Below are positions 15,592-25,757 of a stretch of 35,148 bases of DNA, piece after piece. The notes under the pieces are model-generated. The model was not told the DNA's origin. It saw only the letters and a list, made by a program, of their open reading frames with translations, and searched no databases. How positions within the stretch are numbered: position 1 is the stretch's first letter; each line of letters opens with the position of its first letter. The translations under genes were made by a program, and so were the position numbers. Origin of the DNA: an uncultured Ruminococcus sp. (GTDB taxonomy: Bacteria; Bacillota; Clostridia; Oscillospirales; Acutalibacteraceae); contig CADASG010000010.1 of the NCBI GenBank assembly GCA_902790475.1, forward strand, positions 1 to 35,148, written 5' to 3'.

Positions 15592-16530
15592 TCAGGCGGT
15601 AATGGTATTTCGCCAATAGTCAAGAGTATCCGAAATAGTTTGTTTCAACGGTATAGATGATGTCCAACCGGTATCGTTGAATATTTTTTTGGTATCAGGT
15701 TCAATTATCGGAACATCGACAGGTCTGAGCTTTGCGGGATCGATCTCAACCTTGATATTTGCGCTTGACTGAGAGAGTATCTCGCGCAAAATGTCCTCGA
15801 CGGCAATTGCGTGACCGCTGCCCACATTGTATGTTTCTCCGGGCTTGCCGTGCTGGATCAGACAGCAATACGCACTCACAACATCACGCACGTCTGTAAA
15901 ATCCCGTTTTGCCGATAAGTTTCCGACGCGGATAACCGGCTCCTGCAGCCCTTTTTCGATTTTCGCGACCTGGCTGCAAAAGTCCGCGACCACAAACTGA
16001 GGAATCTGCTTCGGGCCGATGTGATTGAATGACCGTGTCATAATAAGATTTAATCCATATGCTTTGGAATATAATGTCGAAAGCATATTCTGACAAGCCT
16101 TGGTTACGGCATAAATGTTACCCGGATTAAGCGCGCAGCTTTCCTCAATCGGAACTTCTGCGACACGTCCGTATTCCTCTCCGCTGCCGACAATCAGCAC
16201 CCTCGGAGAATAATCGAGCCTGCGGATTGCGTCGAGAAGGTTCAGCGCGCCGATAATATTTACGTCAACGGTCAGCTTTGGATTTTTCCACGAAAGAGCG
16301 ACTGAACTCTGTGCTGCCAGGTGGAAGATATAATCGGGTTTTTCCTTGGCTAAAACCTCGTAAACAGAATCCTGATCGAGAATATCGAGATCGATGATTT
16401 CAGCATCCGGAATATCTGTTTTTTCATGCGCAAGCTTTGTTGCAACAACCTCACAGGACATCAGTGTCCGGATTGCCTCTGACAGATATGAGCCGACAAA
16501 GCCGGCAGCACCAATAATCATTGCTTTCAT
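15592..16530 (-). CDS. rmd: GDP-4-keto-6-deoxy-D-mannose reductase (RMD-type SDR)
   Basis: A 312-residue short-chain dehydrogenase of the extended NAD(P)-epimerase type. The Rossmann motif IGAAGFVGSYL starts at residue 7. HLAAQSSV is near 70, and the catalytic Tyr-x3-Lys is in YAVTKAC near 142. Later motifs are TRSFNHIGPKQ, RDFTDVRDVVSAY and YNVGSGHAI. These match RMD, which reduces the product of GMD to GDP-D-rhamnose. GMD is the adjacent upstream gene, which supports the call. A related reductase making GDP-6-deoxy-D-talose cannot be fully excluded; it lacks the epimerase features I would expect of GDP-fucose synthase. Confidence 0.85.
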   Translation of the reverse strand: MKAMIIGAAGFVGSYLSEAIRTLMSCEVVATKLAHEKTDIPDAEIIDLDILDQDSVYEVLAKEKPDYIFHLAAQSSVALSWKNPKLTVDVNIIGALNLLDAIRRLDYSPRVLIVGSGEEYGRVAEVPIEESCALNPGNIYAVTKACQNMLSTLYSKAYGLNLIMTRSFNHIGPKQIPQFVVADFCSQVAKIEKGLQEPVIRVGNLSAKRDFTDVRDVVSAYCCLIQHGKPGETYNVGSGHAIAVEDILREILSQSSANIKVEIDPAKLRPVDVPIIEPDTKKIFNDTGWTSSIPLKQTISDTLDYWRNTITA

Positions 16531-16559
16531 GCTGAATACCTCATTGTTATTTCAGTATT

Positions 16560-17603
16560 TTATTTCGCAGCAAGCCTTCTCTTTTCTTCCTTTGCAAGCT
16601 GCAGGTCATGCTCAGCCATAATTGCGCAGAGCTCCTCGTAGCTTGTTTTCTGGGGGTTCCATCCGAGCTTTGTCTTTGCCTTTGTGGGATCGCCCCAGAG
16701 GTTGACAACGTCTGTGGGACGGTACCATTTCGGGTTTACACAAACGACCATCTTGCCGGTATTCTTGTCGTAGCCCTTTTCATCCAGACCTTCGCCCTTC
16801 CACTCAAGCTCGATACCGTCGTTTGCAAACGCAAGTGTGGTGAACTCGCGAACGGTATGCTGCACGCCTGTTGCGATAACGTAATCATCAGGCTCGTCCT
16901 GCTGGAGAATAAGCCACATACATTCAACATAATCCTTTGCGTAACCCCAGTCGCGGAGAGAATCGAGATTGCCGAGCTCAAGGTGATCCTGAAGTCCGCA
17001 GGCGATACGGCCGGCCGCAAGGGTGATCTTTCTTGTTACGAAATTATCTCCGCGGCGCTCGGACTCGTGGTTAAAAAGGATACCGTTGCAGGCAAAAATG
17101 CCGTAAGCATCGCGGTACTGTCTTATCATCCAATAGCCGTACTGTTTAGCGACAGCATAGGGTGAATAAGGATGGAAGGGAGTTTTCTCGTTCTGAGGAA
17201 CCTCCTCGACCTTGCCGTAAAGCTCAGATGTGGAAGCCTGATAAACGCGGCAGGTTTTGTCAAGTCCCGCGGTGTGTACTGCCTCGAGAATACGAAGAAC
17301 GCCGATAGCGTCAACATCTCCGGTGTACTCAGCGGCGTCAAAAGACACCTGTACATGGCTCTGAGCGGCAAGGTTATATATTTCGTCCGGCTTAACCTGA
17401 AGAACGATTCTGATAATGCTCGACGAGTCGGAAAGATCGCCTTCATGAATTATCAGTTTATCCATAATATGGTCTATTCTCGCTGTTGTGGAAACAGACG
17501 CTCTGCGGATAATACCGTGTACCTCATATCCCTTTTCGAGAAGGAATTCTGCGAGATAAGATCCGTCCTGACCTGTAATACCTGTAATAAGTGCCTTTTT
17601 CAT
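16560..17603 (-). CDS. gmd: GDP-mannose 4,6-dehydratase
   Basis: A 347-residue extended SDR, the usual GMD length. It shows [20 protein letters not shown] at residues 6-25 (the GMD form of the Gly-rich loop) and [12 protein letters not shown] near 77. [11 protein letters not shown] is near 124, with the catalytic Tyr-x3-Lys in [11 protein letters not shown], and [18 protein letters not shown] near 220. It removes water from GDP-D-mannose to give the GDP-4-keto-6-deoxy sugar, which RMD next door reduces. The codon use is more GC-rich and more biased than that of the glycosyltransferase genes. Confidence 0.95.
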   Translation of the reverse strand: MKKALITGITGQDGSYLAEFLLEKGYEVHGIIRRASVSTTARIDHIMDKLIIHEGDLSDSSSIIRIVLQVKPDEIYNLAAQSHVQVSFDAAEYTGDVDAIGVLRILEAVHTAGLDKTCRVYQASTSELYGKVEEVPQNEKTPFHPYSPYAVAKQYGYWMIRQYRDAYGIFACNGILFNHESERRGDNFVTRKITLAAGRIACGLQDHLELGNLDSLRDWGYAKDYVECMWLILQQDEPDDYVIATGVQHTVREFTTLAFANDGIELEWKGEGLDEKGYDKNTGKMVVCVNPKWYRPTDVVNLWGDPTKAKTKLGWNPQKTSYEELCAIMAEHDLQLAKEEKRRLAAK

Positions 17604-17625
17604 ATTCTTTATCTCCTTTTTTATT

Positions 17626-19977
17626 TTATATATAACTTAATACAATTGACAATTTACCGGAAACAACGAGTGATTCCTTTTGAGCGGGAACAAAAACGCT
17701 TTCACCGGCTTTGATATCCATAATGAACTCACCGATCCTGAGCTGTCCGCTGCCCTTGATACAAACGACAGAATGAAACCGGTCGATATCAAGGCTGACG
17801 CTTATTTCTCCGCTGACTTCATATAAGGTGGATTCAAAATATTTGCATCTGACAAGAACCGTGCCGGTTCCGTCGGTTTCTTTGCCAAAGCTCTGCGGCT
17901 CATATTTTTTGAAATTCAAAACGTCCAGAGCTTTTTCCAGATGCAGCTCTCTCGGATTACCGAACTTATCGCGTCTGTCATAATCGTAAAGCCTGTATGT
18001 GCAGTTGCTGCTCTGCTGGATTTCACAGATCAGGTTTCCCGCGCCGATAGCATGAACTGTCCCCGCGGGAATAAAGAACACATCGCCGGGCTTGGTAGGG
18101 TAGAAGTTAAGAACCTCCATAATGGTGTTGTCCCTGACTCTCCGGCTGACTTCCTCACGGCTCACATCTCTGTTGAAGCCGACGTAAAGACCTGCGCCGG
18201 GCTCTGAATCAATGACATACCACATTTCGTTTTTGCCGTATTGGTTTTCATGCTCAAGCGCGTAGTCGTCGTCCGGATGGACCTGCAAGGAAAGGCTGCC
18301 CTTTGCGTCGATAAACTTTATGAGGAGCGGAAATGATTGCAGCGGACTGCATTTCCAGCCGAGGACATCCTTGCCGACGGCTTCGAGATAGTCGCCGAAT
18401 TTCTGTCCCTTATGCTTTCCGCTCGCGACAATACTCTGTCCAGCCTCGTGTGCCGAGAGCTCCCAGCTTTCGGCGATCACATCATAATCGCAAGGCTTGC
18501 GGTAAATATCGCGCAGTTTTGTTCCGCCCCAGAGATAATCCTTGAACACGGGAGTGAGCTTGAGCATAGGCTCCTGCTTGTAACCAAGCTGCGTTTCGTT
18601 AATATCGTTGACGGGAACCGAGACCGTATCGTCGCCGTGCAGGATCTCTCCGACGGCGGTTTCAACAAAGATAACCACATCGTCGCCGATATTTGAAATC
18701 TGGTGGGTCACTCCGTTGGGGATATCTATGTTATCCTTCACTCCGCAGGTTCTGCATGAGCCGTCCAGAGTAACCTGAACCCTGCCGTTTAAGATGGACC
18801 AGTTTTCACTCCTGTGAGTATGGATATGCTCGTAAATGGTCTTTCCGGGGAACAGATAAACCCTGCGGATACGGTAATTGTTTTCTTCGATGAGCTGTTC
18901 GTAATATCCCCATGAACGGTAAAACACAGTTCCTTTCTCGGAATAATAATCAAGCTCAGGGTTATTGTGAATGATATATTTCAAATCGCCGGATTTGCCG
19001 TAGCGGCCCACATAGACCGCGTCGTCGGTATTTACAACAAGAACATTGTCCAGATCGTTTACGACAACTGCTCTTCGCGGCGACTGGTTGATAATAACGG
19101 AATTGGAGCAATTATTCTCAATGCTGATTCCGAACGACTCAAAATCTGTCTTTGTAATATCCTCAAGACTGCCGATATCCTGCCATTGGTATCCTGCCTT
19201 TACCATTTTTAAATGGTTCGTCATTTCCATTACGGATTTTTCGATGGAAACAGGCTCGATGATTCGCTGCACGGAAAAGGGATAGTATGTAGCGCTTCCG
19301 GATTTTCTGCGGCTTTTATACGCCGACTTGCACTGGTTGAATATGGCAGGCTGAAGCCGCCGGACTTCCTTCTGGAAGCTGCCGTTCTGGAAAAGCATCA
19401 TACCGAGGTTCCTGTGAATATTCTCAGAGCTTTTCAGGCCGGATATGATTTCGCGTTCGGGCTTTTCAATAAATCCGAGCACATCGGATTCATTGGCTCC
19501 TGCCTTGATATAGCCGTATTTCCTTTCGATTTCCTGATTTGCGGAGCCGAATACGACAATATCGCCGTTAAAGGCGTATTCCTTAGCCTTCAGGATAGCG
19601 TCCTTGTAGCTGAGCCCTTTCTTTGTGGATTCGCTGCGGGTATCGATCAGATGGTCGGCAGCAACAACAAAAACATATTCCGAGGGTTGAAGGCTCAGGC
19701 ACGCAAGCAAAATAGCAGCGGTTGTCTTGTGCGGCTGCTCCTCAAATATACATCTGTAGGAGATCCCCTGAAACGCTTTCATCTGATTGGCGATGATATA
19801 GCGGTACTCTTCATTTGTAACGATAATGAACTCATCACAGTAAGGGATATTTCTTGCAATCGTCTCCTGAAACACGGAGTGATTCTTCTGAATCTCAATA
19901 AACTGTTTCGGATATTGTTTTCTTGAAAGAGGCCAGAGCCGTTCGCCGCGTCCGCCCGCTAATATTAGGCACTTCAT
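17626..19977 (-). CDS. ManC-like nucleotidyltransferase + cupin + type I mannose-6-phosphate isomerase fusion
   Basis: A 783-residue three-part protein. Residues 1-290: sugar-phosphate nucleotidyltransferase with [14 protein letters not shown] (6-19), PKQF, AADH (106-109), FIEKP (169-173) and QWQDIGS (264-270). Residues 350-450: ManC-type cupin, RSWGYYEQ (354-361) and [10 protein letters not shown] (384-393). Residues 471-783: type I PMI with [10 protein letters not shown] (481-490), zinc ligands Gln565/His567 in QVHPDD, Glu584 in NEMWYV, His642 in [11 protein letters not shown] and Arg662 in TYRLYD. PMI turns fructose-6-phosphate into mannose-6-phosphate. The nucleotidyltransferase part has lost the ManC GRNTA motif (HKTTAA at 83-88) and WNSGMF (RNLGMML at 189-195), so its guanylyltransferase activity is doubtful. 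A complete ManC is encoded just upstream. Confidence 0.88.
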   Translation of the reverse strand: MKCLILAGGRGERLWPLSRKQYPKQFIEIQKNHSVFQETIARNIPYCDEFIIVTNEEYRYIIANQMKAFQGISYRCIFEEQPHKTTAAILLACLSLQPSEYVFVVAADHLIDTRSESTKKGLSYKDAILKAKEYAFNGDIVVFGSANQEIERKYGYIKAGANESDVLGFIEKPEREIISGLKSSENIHRNLGMMLFQNGSFQKEVRRLQPAIFNQCKSAYKSRRKSGSATYYPFSVQRIIEPVSIEKSVMEMTNHLKMVKAGYQWQDIGSLEDITKTDFESFGISIENNCSNSVIINQSPRRAVVVNDLDNVLVVNTDDAVYVGRYGKSGDLKYIIHNNPELDYYSEKGTVFYRSWGYYEQLIEENNYRIRRVYLFPGKTIYEHIHTHRSENWSILNGRVQVTLDGSCRTCGVKDNIDIPNGVTHQISNIGDDVVIFVETAVGEILHGDDTVSVPVNDINETQLGYKQEPMLKLTPVFKDYLWGGTKLRDIYRKPCDYDVIAESWELSAHEAGQSIVASGKHKGQKFGDYLEAVGKDVLGWKCSPLQSFPLLIKFIDAKGSLSLQVHPDDDYALEHENQYGKNEMWYVIDSEPGAGLYVGFNRDVSREEVSRRVRDNTIMEVLNFYPTKPGDVFFIPAGTVHAIGAGNLICEIQQSSNCTYRLYDYDRRDKFGNPRELHLEKALDVLNFKKYEPQSFGKETDGTGTVLVRCKYFESTLYEVSGEISVSLDIDRFHSVVCIKGSGQLRIGEFIMDIKAGESVFVPAQKESLVVSGKLSIVLSYI

Positions 19978-19991
19978 ACCGTATCACCAAA

Positions 19992-21068
19992 TCAGAGCAA
20001 ATCTTTCCTTGACTGAGCAATAAGCTCATCAACAATCAGCTTTACATTCTGCGCCTTTTCTTTGCTGCATACCATGATTGAATCAGGTGTTTCTACTATT
20101 ACAAGACCGTCGACGTCAACTGCGGTAACGGTTCTGCCGCTTGAGTAGATCGTTGTGTTTGAGGTGTTGACGGCAACCGTGTCGCCAATCAGAATATTGC
20201 CGTTTTTGTCCTCAGGATGAAGAACATTCATCATGTCCCAGCTTCCGACATCATTCCATCCGAATTCACCGGGAACCGTGAGAACATCGCCTTCGGCAGC
20301 CGACGGCTCCAGAATCGCGTAGTCGACAGAGATTTTTCTGATCTGCGGATAAACCTCGTTTACAACGGCAGTCTCGTTATCCGTTCCCATTGCGTCGCCT
20401 ATCTTGCAAAGGTCGGCGTAAATATCGGGAATAAGCTTCTCGAACTTATCGAGAATAACGCTTGCCTTCCAGATGAACATTCCGCTGTTCCACACATAGT
20501 TGCCGTCCTCAAGATAGCGCTTCGCGGTATCCTCGTCGGGCTTCTCCTTGAATTCCGCAACGGTTTTCGCTTCACCGGCCGAGGCCTTGTCAAACTTGAT
20601 ATAGCCGTAGCCTGTAGCGGGAAAGGTCGGCGTGATACCAACCGTGACGAGCTTGTTCTGTTCCTCTGCGGCTTTTACCGCTTCCGCCAGAACTCTTGTG
20701 AAAACGGCGTTGTCGCGGATATAGGCGTCGGAAGGCGTGATAACCATGATACCGTCGCCGTATTTTTTGAGTATTTCCATCGCAGCGTAGCCTACGCAAG
20801 CGGCTGTATTCCTTGCGGAAGGCTCGGAAAGGATGTGATCGGGCTGTATTCTTCCCGCGGTTGCCTTCAGCATCGGCTCTGCCTGAGCACAGTTTGTTAC
20901 AATGAAAATGTCGTTCTTATCGGCTGTATACGAAAGTCGGTCGATCGCTTCGTTAACCATCAGCTCCCTGCCTGAAAGATTGAGGAGCTGCTTAGGAGTT
21001 TTTTGTCTTGACAGAGGCCAGAAACGTGTACCGCCGCCTCCTGCCATAATCACACCGTATTTCTTCAT
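19992..21068 (-). CDS. manC: Mannose-1-phosphate guanylyltransferase
   Basis: A 358-residue single-domain GMP. All motifs are intact: MAGGGGTRFWPLSR (8-21), PKQLL, SEPSARNTAACVGYAA, ITPSDAYI, TGYGYIKF, FKEKP, YVWNSGMFIWK, SVDYAILE and FGWNDVGSWD. It makes GDP-mannose from mannose-1-phosphate and GTP, feeding GMD/RMD and possibly a mannosyltransferase. It has no C-terminal PMI cupin, which fits its shorter length. The ATG at 21068 is chosen because AAGGAGGG lies seven bases upstream; an in-frame start at 21101 would overlap the previous gene. It is followed 14 bases later by the ManC-like/ManA fusion. Confidence 0.93.
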   Translation of the reverse strand: MKKYGVIMAGGGGTRFWPLSRQKTPKQLLNLSGRELMVNEAIDRLSYTADKNDIFIVTNCAQAEPMLKATAGRIQPDHILSEPSARNTAACVGYAAMEILKKYGDGIMVITPSDAYIRDNAVFTRVLAEAVKAAEEQNKLVTVGITPTFPATGYGYIKFDKASAGEAKTVAEFKEKPDEDTAKRYLEDGNYVWNSGMFIWKASVILDKFEKLIPDIYADLCKIGDAMGTDNETAVVNEVYPQIRKISVDYAILEPSAAEGDVLTVPGEFGWNDVGSWDMMNVLHPEDKNGNILIGDTVAVNTSNTTIYSSGRTVTAVDVDGLVIVETPDSIMVCSKEKAQNVKLIVDELIAQSRKDLL

Positions 21069-21081
21069 CGCGGTTCCCTCC

Positions 21082-22788
21082 TTACAGTCCAAGACGTTCA
21101 ACTATCGTCTTTTGTATCTTTTCAAAACAGATTTCAGCTGACGCTTCATCGGCGCCCTTGATGCTGTAGTATATTTTTATTTTCGGTTCGGTACCGGACG
21201 GACGGACAGCGATCCAGGATCCGTCGGTAAGGATATATTTAAGTACGTTTGATGTCGGCAACTCTCCGAAGCCTTTTTCGGCGGCAACGGGCTTGCTGTA
21301 ATCAATAGTCTCGGCGGTGTTTTCAAACGGCGGCTCAGCTGCTCTCAGTTCTGCCATCATAGAGCTGATCTTTTCCAGACCGTCCTTTCCCTTGAGGGTG
21401 AATGAATCGAGCGCGTCACGGTAATAACCAAACTCCGCGTAAATACCGTTCAGCTTATCGAGAAGCGTCTTGCCCTCGGCTTTAGCCTCGGCGGCCATTT
21501 CGCATATGAGCATGGAAGAAACGACCGCGTCCTTATCTCTGGAATGCGTTCCGGCAAGATAGCCGTAGGATTCCTCGTAGCCGAACAGGAAATCAAAATC
21601 CTGCTCTGAGTTTCCGTTGAGCTTTGCCTGCTCGAACTGGGTGATTTTCTCGCCTACAAACTTGAAGCCCGTCAGGGTAGAGAACACGAAAATACCGCGC
21701 TTTCTTGCGATGTCCGCGCCGAGCTCAGAGGTGACAACCGTCTTTACAACAGCGGGATTATTGTATTCTGAAATATCGGTATGACTGAGAACAAAGTTCA
21801 TCAGCAACGCGCCGATCTGGTTCCCTGTAAGGAGTCTGAATTCTCCGTCGGCGGTCTTGACCGCAACTCCGACGCGGTCGCAGTCGGGGTCGGTGCCCAG
21901 AACGATGTCTGCTCCCGTTTCCGAAGCCCCGGCAATACCGATTTCCAGCGCTCTGCGATCCTCGGGGTTCGGAGAAACCACGGTTGGGAAGTTTCCGTCG
22001 GCTGCTGCCTGCTCTGCAACGACGTCCACATTGACGAAGCCGTCGGAGCTTAGAGCCTTCTGAACGGGCACGTTGCCTGTTCCGTGCAGCGGTGTGTATA
22101 CAATACGGAGCTGCTCCTTTGCGCATGCGTCGCTGAGGCGCGACTGCTTCAGAACCGCTTCCACAAAGCTGTCTGTGACATCTGCCACGGAAATCAGCGC
22201 TGCATTGCCGTCAAAGCTGATAGAGGTATAATCAGTTACCGCGTCGACATAGGCGATAACCTTCTTTGCCTGCCACGGAACAATCTGGCATCCGAACTCG
22301 TCGTAGACCTTATAGCCGTTATATTCCTTTGGATTGTGAGACGCTGTGATGACTATACCGGCGGATGCGTTGAAATACTTCACGGAATAGCTCAACTGAG
22401 GAGTGGGACGGGGTGAGGAATGCAGAAATACGCGTATCCCCATCGCGCTCAGGACATTTGCCGCGGTTTTGGCAAAGAACTTGCTGTTATTGCGGGTATC
22501 ATAGCCGATCACTACGCCGCGCTCCTTGCAGACAGCTTCGCCGTAGGCGTCAATAAGATAGTTTCCGAGACCCTTGGTCGCCTTGCCGACGGTGTATTTA
22601 TTCATTCGGTTTGTGCCTGCGCCCATAACGCCTCTAAGACCGCCCGTGCCAAATTCAAGGTCACGATAGAAGCGGTCTTCGATTTCTTTATTATCCTTTT
22701 CGGGGTCTAACATTAATAGCTCGGAACGTGTGTCTGCATCAAAAAACTCGTTTTTTGTCCAGAAATTATATTTATCAAGATATTGCAT
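21082..22788 (-). CDS. Phosphoglucomutase/phosphomannomutase (PgcA-type)
   Basis: A 568-residue alpha-D-phosphohexomutase of the long Firmicutes type. It has FGTGGLRGVMGAGTNRMN (46-63), the phosphoserine loop TASHNPKEYNGY with Ser150, and the magnesium loop GTDPDCDR (Asp300, 302, 304). The sugar-binding GYEESYGYLAG lies near 400 and the phosphate-binding RPSGTEPKIKIY is near the C-terminus. It interconverts hexose 6- and 1-phosphates. In this operon it can supply glucose-1-phosphate to RfbA and the UDP-glucose branch and mannose-1-phosphate to ManC. Which of the two is preferred cannot be told. The position between ugd and manC fits a dual role. Confidence 0.92.
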   Translation of the reverse strand: MQYLDKYNFWTKNEFFDADTRSELLMLDPEKDNKEIEDRFYRDLEFGTGGLRGVMGAGTNRMNKYTVGKATKGLGNYLIDAYGEAVCKERGVVIGYDTRNNSKFFAKTAANVLSAMGIRVFLHSSPRPTPQLSYSVKYFNASAGIVITASHNPKEYNGYKVYDEFGCQIVPWQAKKVIAYVDAVTDYTSISFDGNAALISVADVTDSFVEAVLKQSRLSDACAKEQLRIVYTPLHGTGNVPVQKALSSDGFVNVDVVAEQAAADGNFPTVVSPNPEDRRALEIGIAGASETGADIVLGTDPDCDRVGVAVKTADGEFRLLTGNQIGALLMNFVLSHTDISEYNNPAVVKTVVTSELGADIARKRGIFVFSTLTGFKFVGEKITQFEQAKLNGNSEQDFDFLFGYEESYGYLAGTHSRDKDAVVSSMLICEMAAEAKAEGKTLLDKLNGIYAEFGYYRDALDSFTLKGKDGLEKISSMMAELRAAEPPFENTAETIDYSKPVAAEKGFGELPTSNVLKYILTDGSWIAVRPSGTEPKIKIYYSIKGADEASAEICFEKIQKTIVERLGL

Positions 22789-22811
22789 TTATTTTCTTCT
22801 CCTTAAGATAA

Positions 22812-24062
22812 TCAATCCCTGCCAAACAAGTCTCTGGTATATACTTTGGAACGAACATCATCAAGATTGCTGTCATAGCGGTTTGCTATAATTGCCTGAG
22901 ATTGTTCCTTGAATTTTGCAATATCATTGACAACCTTGCTTCCAAAGAATGTGCTGCCGTTTTCGAGGGTCGGCTCATATATTATCACAGTGGCGCCTTT
23001 GGCCTTGATGCGCTTCATAACTCCCTGGATGGAGCTCTGACGGAAATTATCGCTGTTGCTCTTCATGGTCAGACGGTATACGCCGATAACACATTCCTTT
23101 TCCGTGTCAGCATTGAAATCTCCACGGTTGAAATAATCATAATATCCGGCAATCCGCAAAACACGGTCGCCGATAAAGTCTTTTCTTGTTCTGTTGCTCT
23201 CAACAATCGCCTCTATGAGGTTCTGCGGAACATCCTGATAATTTGCAAGCAGCTGCTTGGTATCCTTCGGCAGGCAATAACCGCCGTATCCGAAAGAGGG
23301 ATTGTTGTAATGCGTGCCGATTCTCGGGTCAAGACAAACGCCGTTGATGATCTGCTGGGTGTCAAGGCCCTTCATCTCTGCGTATGTGTCGAGCTCATTA
23401 AAGTAGCTGACGCGGAGAGCAAGATATGTATTGGCAAACAGCTTTACAGCCTCGGCTTCCGTGAAGCCCATAAACAGAGTGTCGATATTTTCCTTTACCG
23501 CACCCTCCCGGAGAAGCTCGGCAAAGGTGTGAGCGGCACTGACGAGTCTCTCGTCGTCCATGTCGGTGCCGACAATAATGCGGCTGGGATAGAGGTTGTC
23601 ATAAAGAGCCTTTGACTCTCTTAAAAACTCCGGGCTGAAGATGATGTTCTTGCTGCCTGTCTTTTCTCTGATTGATTTTGTGTAACCGACGGGAATGGTT
23701 GATTTGATGACCATTATCGCGTCGGGATTGTACTGCATAACCAGCTTGATCACGGTTTCGACAGCCGATGTATCGAAATGCTGTGTTTTGCTGTCGTAGT
23801 TGGTAGGAGCCGCGATCACGACAAAATCCGCGTTCTTGTAGGCGGTTTCGGCGTCCAGCGTAGCGGTAAGATCAAGCTCCTTTTCGGCGAGATACTTCTC
23901 TATATAATCGTCCTGAATAGGTGATTTTCTCTTATTGATAAGTTCGACTTTTTCCGGAATAATATCAACTGCGTAAACCTTGTGGTTTTGTGAAAGCAAG
24001 GTTGCGATCGACAGTCCGACATAGCCTGTTCCGGCTACTGCTATGGTGTATTTCTTGTTCAT
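22812..24062 (-). CDS. ugd: UDP-glucose 6-dehydrogenase
   Basis: A 416-residue NAD-dependent dehydrogenase. The N-terminal Rossmann motif is [17 protein letters not shown] (9-25). The catalytic Cys is in [19 protein letters not shown], almost the same as in the short Ugd enzymes such as that of E. coli. [10 protein letters not shown] and SPEFLRES are also present. It oxidises UDP-glucose to UDP-glucuronate. The next gene upstream is a UDP-glucuronate 4-epimerase, so the pair can deliver both UDP-glucuronate and UDP-galacturonate. A UTP-glucose-1-phosphate uridylyltransferase is not encoded in the window. Confidence 0.94.
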   Translation of the reverse strand: MNKKYTIAVAGTGYVGLSIATLLSQNHKVYAVDIIPEKVELINKRKSPIQDDYIEKYLAEKELDLTATLDAETAYKNADFVVIAAPTNYDSKTQHFDTSAVETVIKLVMQYNPDAIMVIKSTIPVGYTKSIREKTGSKNIIFSPEFLRESKALYDNLYPSRIIVGTDMDDERLVSAAHTFAELLREGAVKENIDTLFMGFTEAEAVKLFANTYLALRVSYFNELDTYAEMKGLDTQQIINGVCLDPRIGTHYNNPSFGYGGYCLPKDTKQLLANYQDVPQNLIEAIVESNRTRKDFIGDRVLRIAGYYDYFNRGDFNADTEKECVIGVYRLTMKSNSDNFRQSSIQGVMKRIKAKGATVIIYEPTLENGSTFFGSKVVNDIAKFKEQSQAIIANRYDSNLDDVRSKVYTRDLFGRD

Positions 24063-24075
24063 TTCCCATTCTTCC

Positions 24076-25122
24076 TCACATATAAAATTCTTTGTACCAT
24101 TCCGCGAATTTTCTCAGACCGTCGCGGAGAGATGTGCTCGGCTTAAAACCGTAATCTCTCTCAAGCGCATCTGTGTCAGCATAGGTGATCGGAACATCGC
24201 CCGGCTGCATCGGAACAAGCTCCTTATGAGAATCAAAATCATAATCCTCAGGCAGCACTCCGGCTCGAACCAGTTCCTCTGACAAAATCTGCACAAAGTC
24301 AAGCAGGTTCTCAGGCTGATTGTTGCCTATGTTATAAACCGCATACGGCGGGATCGGCAGTCCGTCCTCACCGTTTTTCTTTTCGGGAGCGCCGCGCATA
24401 ACCCTGACCACGCCCTCGACGATATCGTCAACGAACGTGAAATCACGCTTGCAGTTGCCAAAATTGAAAATCTTGATTGTTTCACCGTTTACAAGCTTGT
24501 TCGTAAACCCGAAGTAAGCCATGTCGGGACGGCCGGCAGGACCGTAAACGGTAAAGAAACGCAGGCCTGTGGATGGAATGTTGTAGAGCTTTGAATAGGC
24601 GTGCGCCATTAATTCGTTCGACTTCTTTGTAGCCGCGTAAAGCGAAACCGGATTATCGACCTTGTCGTCCGTGCTGTAGGGCACCTTCTTGTTTGAGCCG
24701 TAAACCGATGAGCTTGAAGCGTAAACAAGATGCTCGACCGGATAATTACGGCAGGCTTCCAGAATATTGAAGAATCCCACCAGGTTGGATTCTATGTAAG
24801 CATCGGGATTGGTGATTGAATAACGGACGCCGGCCTGCGCTGCCAGATTGACAACAACAGCGGGCTTGTATTTCTCAAATACGGATTCAATCAATTCCTT
24901 GTCTGCAATATTTCCTTTAACAAAAGTAAAACTATCATTCCTGCTCAGCTCAGAAAGACGGTATTCCTTAAGCCTGACGTCGTAGTAATCGTTCACGCTG
25001 TCAATACCGATAATCTTCGCGGTCGGTTCGTCGGCGAGCAGTCTTTTAACAAGATTTGCACCGATGAAGCCCGCTGCGCCTGTCACAATAATAGTTTTGT
25101 TCGTCAGATCAATGCTGTTCAT
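24076..25122 (-). CDS. UDP-glucuronate 4-epimerase (GAE/CapI-type)
   Basis: A 348-residue extended SDR. It shows [17 protein letters not shown] (14-30), [17 protein letters not shown] (typical of GAE, where the acidic sugar is bound), and [25 protein letters not shown] and the catalytic Tyr-x3-Lys in YAATKKSNE follow, then [18 protein letters not shown]. The last motif is the best mark of this family over UDP-glucose 4-epimerase. It interconverts UDP-glucuronate and UDP-galacturonate. It lies 13 bases before ugd. Confidence 0.9.
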   Translation of the reverse strand: MNSIDLTNKTIIVTGAAGFIGANLVKRLLADEPTAKIIGIDSVNDYYDVRLKEYRLSELSRNDSFTFVKGNIADKELIESVFEKYKPAVVVNLAAQAGVRYSITNPDAYIESNLVGFFNILEACRNYPVEHLVYASSSSVYGSNKKVPYSTDDKVDNPVSLYAATKKSNELMAHAYSKLYNIPSTGLRFFTVYGPAGRPDMAYFGFTNKLVNGETIKIFNFGNCKRDFTFVDDIVEGVVRVMRGAPEKKNGEDGLPIPPYAVYNIGNNQPENLLDFVQILSEELVRAGVLPEDYDFDSHKELVPMQPGDVPITYADTDALERDYGFKPSTSLRDGLRKFAEWYKEFYM

Positions 25123-25142
25123 ATTATCCTTCCTTCAAAAAA

Positions 25143-25757
25143 TCAGAACCTGAATGTATCTTTAATTCCTGCCCACATCTGATCCTTGTCGCTGAGGTTC
25201 AGAGGAGTACCGTCTGCGAGAGCGTATCCCGAGGCGTTTGCTGTGCCGTCGTATTCGCCCTTAACACCCTGCGAAGCCCAGTCGATACCGATCTCAGGGT
25301 CGTTCCACGCAAGGCCGCCTTCGTCATTCGGATGATAGAAGTCATCGCACTTGTAGCAAAACTCTGCTGTTTCGCTGAGCACAAGGAAGCCGTGAGCAAA
25401 GCCGCGGGGTATAAGGAACTGTTTTTTGTTTTCCTCGCTCAGCTCAACGCCGAACCACTTGCCGTAGGTTTTGCTGCCGCTTCTGAGATCGACGGCAACA
25501 TCGAACACAGAGCCTTTTATTACTCTGACAAGCTTGGTCTGAGGAAACTGCTTCTGAAAATGAAGACCTCTCAATACGCCCTTGGAGGACATGGATTGAT
25601 TGTCCTGTACAAATGTAATTGAAATGCCCGCTTCCTTCATGTCGTTCTCATTGTAGGTTTCCATGAAGTAACCGCGGCTGTCGCCGTGAACGGCAGGAGT
25701 TATAACGCAAAGGCCGTCGATGTTTCCGACGTTTTTTTCAACTGTAATCTGCCCCAT
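25143..25757 (-). CDS. rfbC: dTDP-4-dehydrorhamnose 3,5-epimerase
   Basis: A 204-residue cupin epimerase. It contains DSRGYFMETYN, FVQDNQSMSSKGVLRGLHFQ (with the catalytic His of GLHFQ), DVAVDLR and PRGFAHGFLVLSE. CDDFYHPNDEGGLAWNDPEI, a conserved RmlC block, is also present. It converts dTDP-4-keto-6-deoxy-glucose to the L-lyxo epimer, the third step to dTDP-L-rhamnose. The ATG at 25757 is chosen because the family begins there and AAAGGAGAT precedes it; the frame is open further upstream but only into rfbD. It shares one base with the rfbD stop (TGATG). Confidence 0.95.
   Translation of the reverse strand: MGQITVEKNVGNIDGLCVITPAVHGDSRGYFMETYNENDMKEAGISITFVQDNQSMSSKGVLRGLHFQKQFPQTKLVRVIKGSVFDVAVDLRSGSKTYGKWFGVELSEENKKQFLIPRGFAHGFLVLSETAEFCYKCDDFYHPNDEGGLAWNDPEIGIDWASQGVKGEYDGTANASGYALADGTPLNLSDKDQMWAGIKDTFRF

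Noticed and set aside
19213-19926. 237-residue plus-strand open frame opposite the ManC/ManA fusion
   Set aside because: Shadow of a gene with clear nucleotidyltransferase motifs in the opposite strand; no ribosome site.
22902-23615. 237-residue plus-strand open frame opposite ugd
   Set aside because: Shadow of ugd, which carries its catalytic Cys motif and NAD-binding loop on the minus strand.
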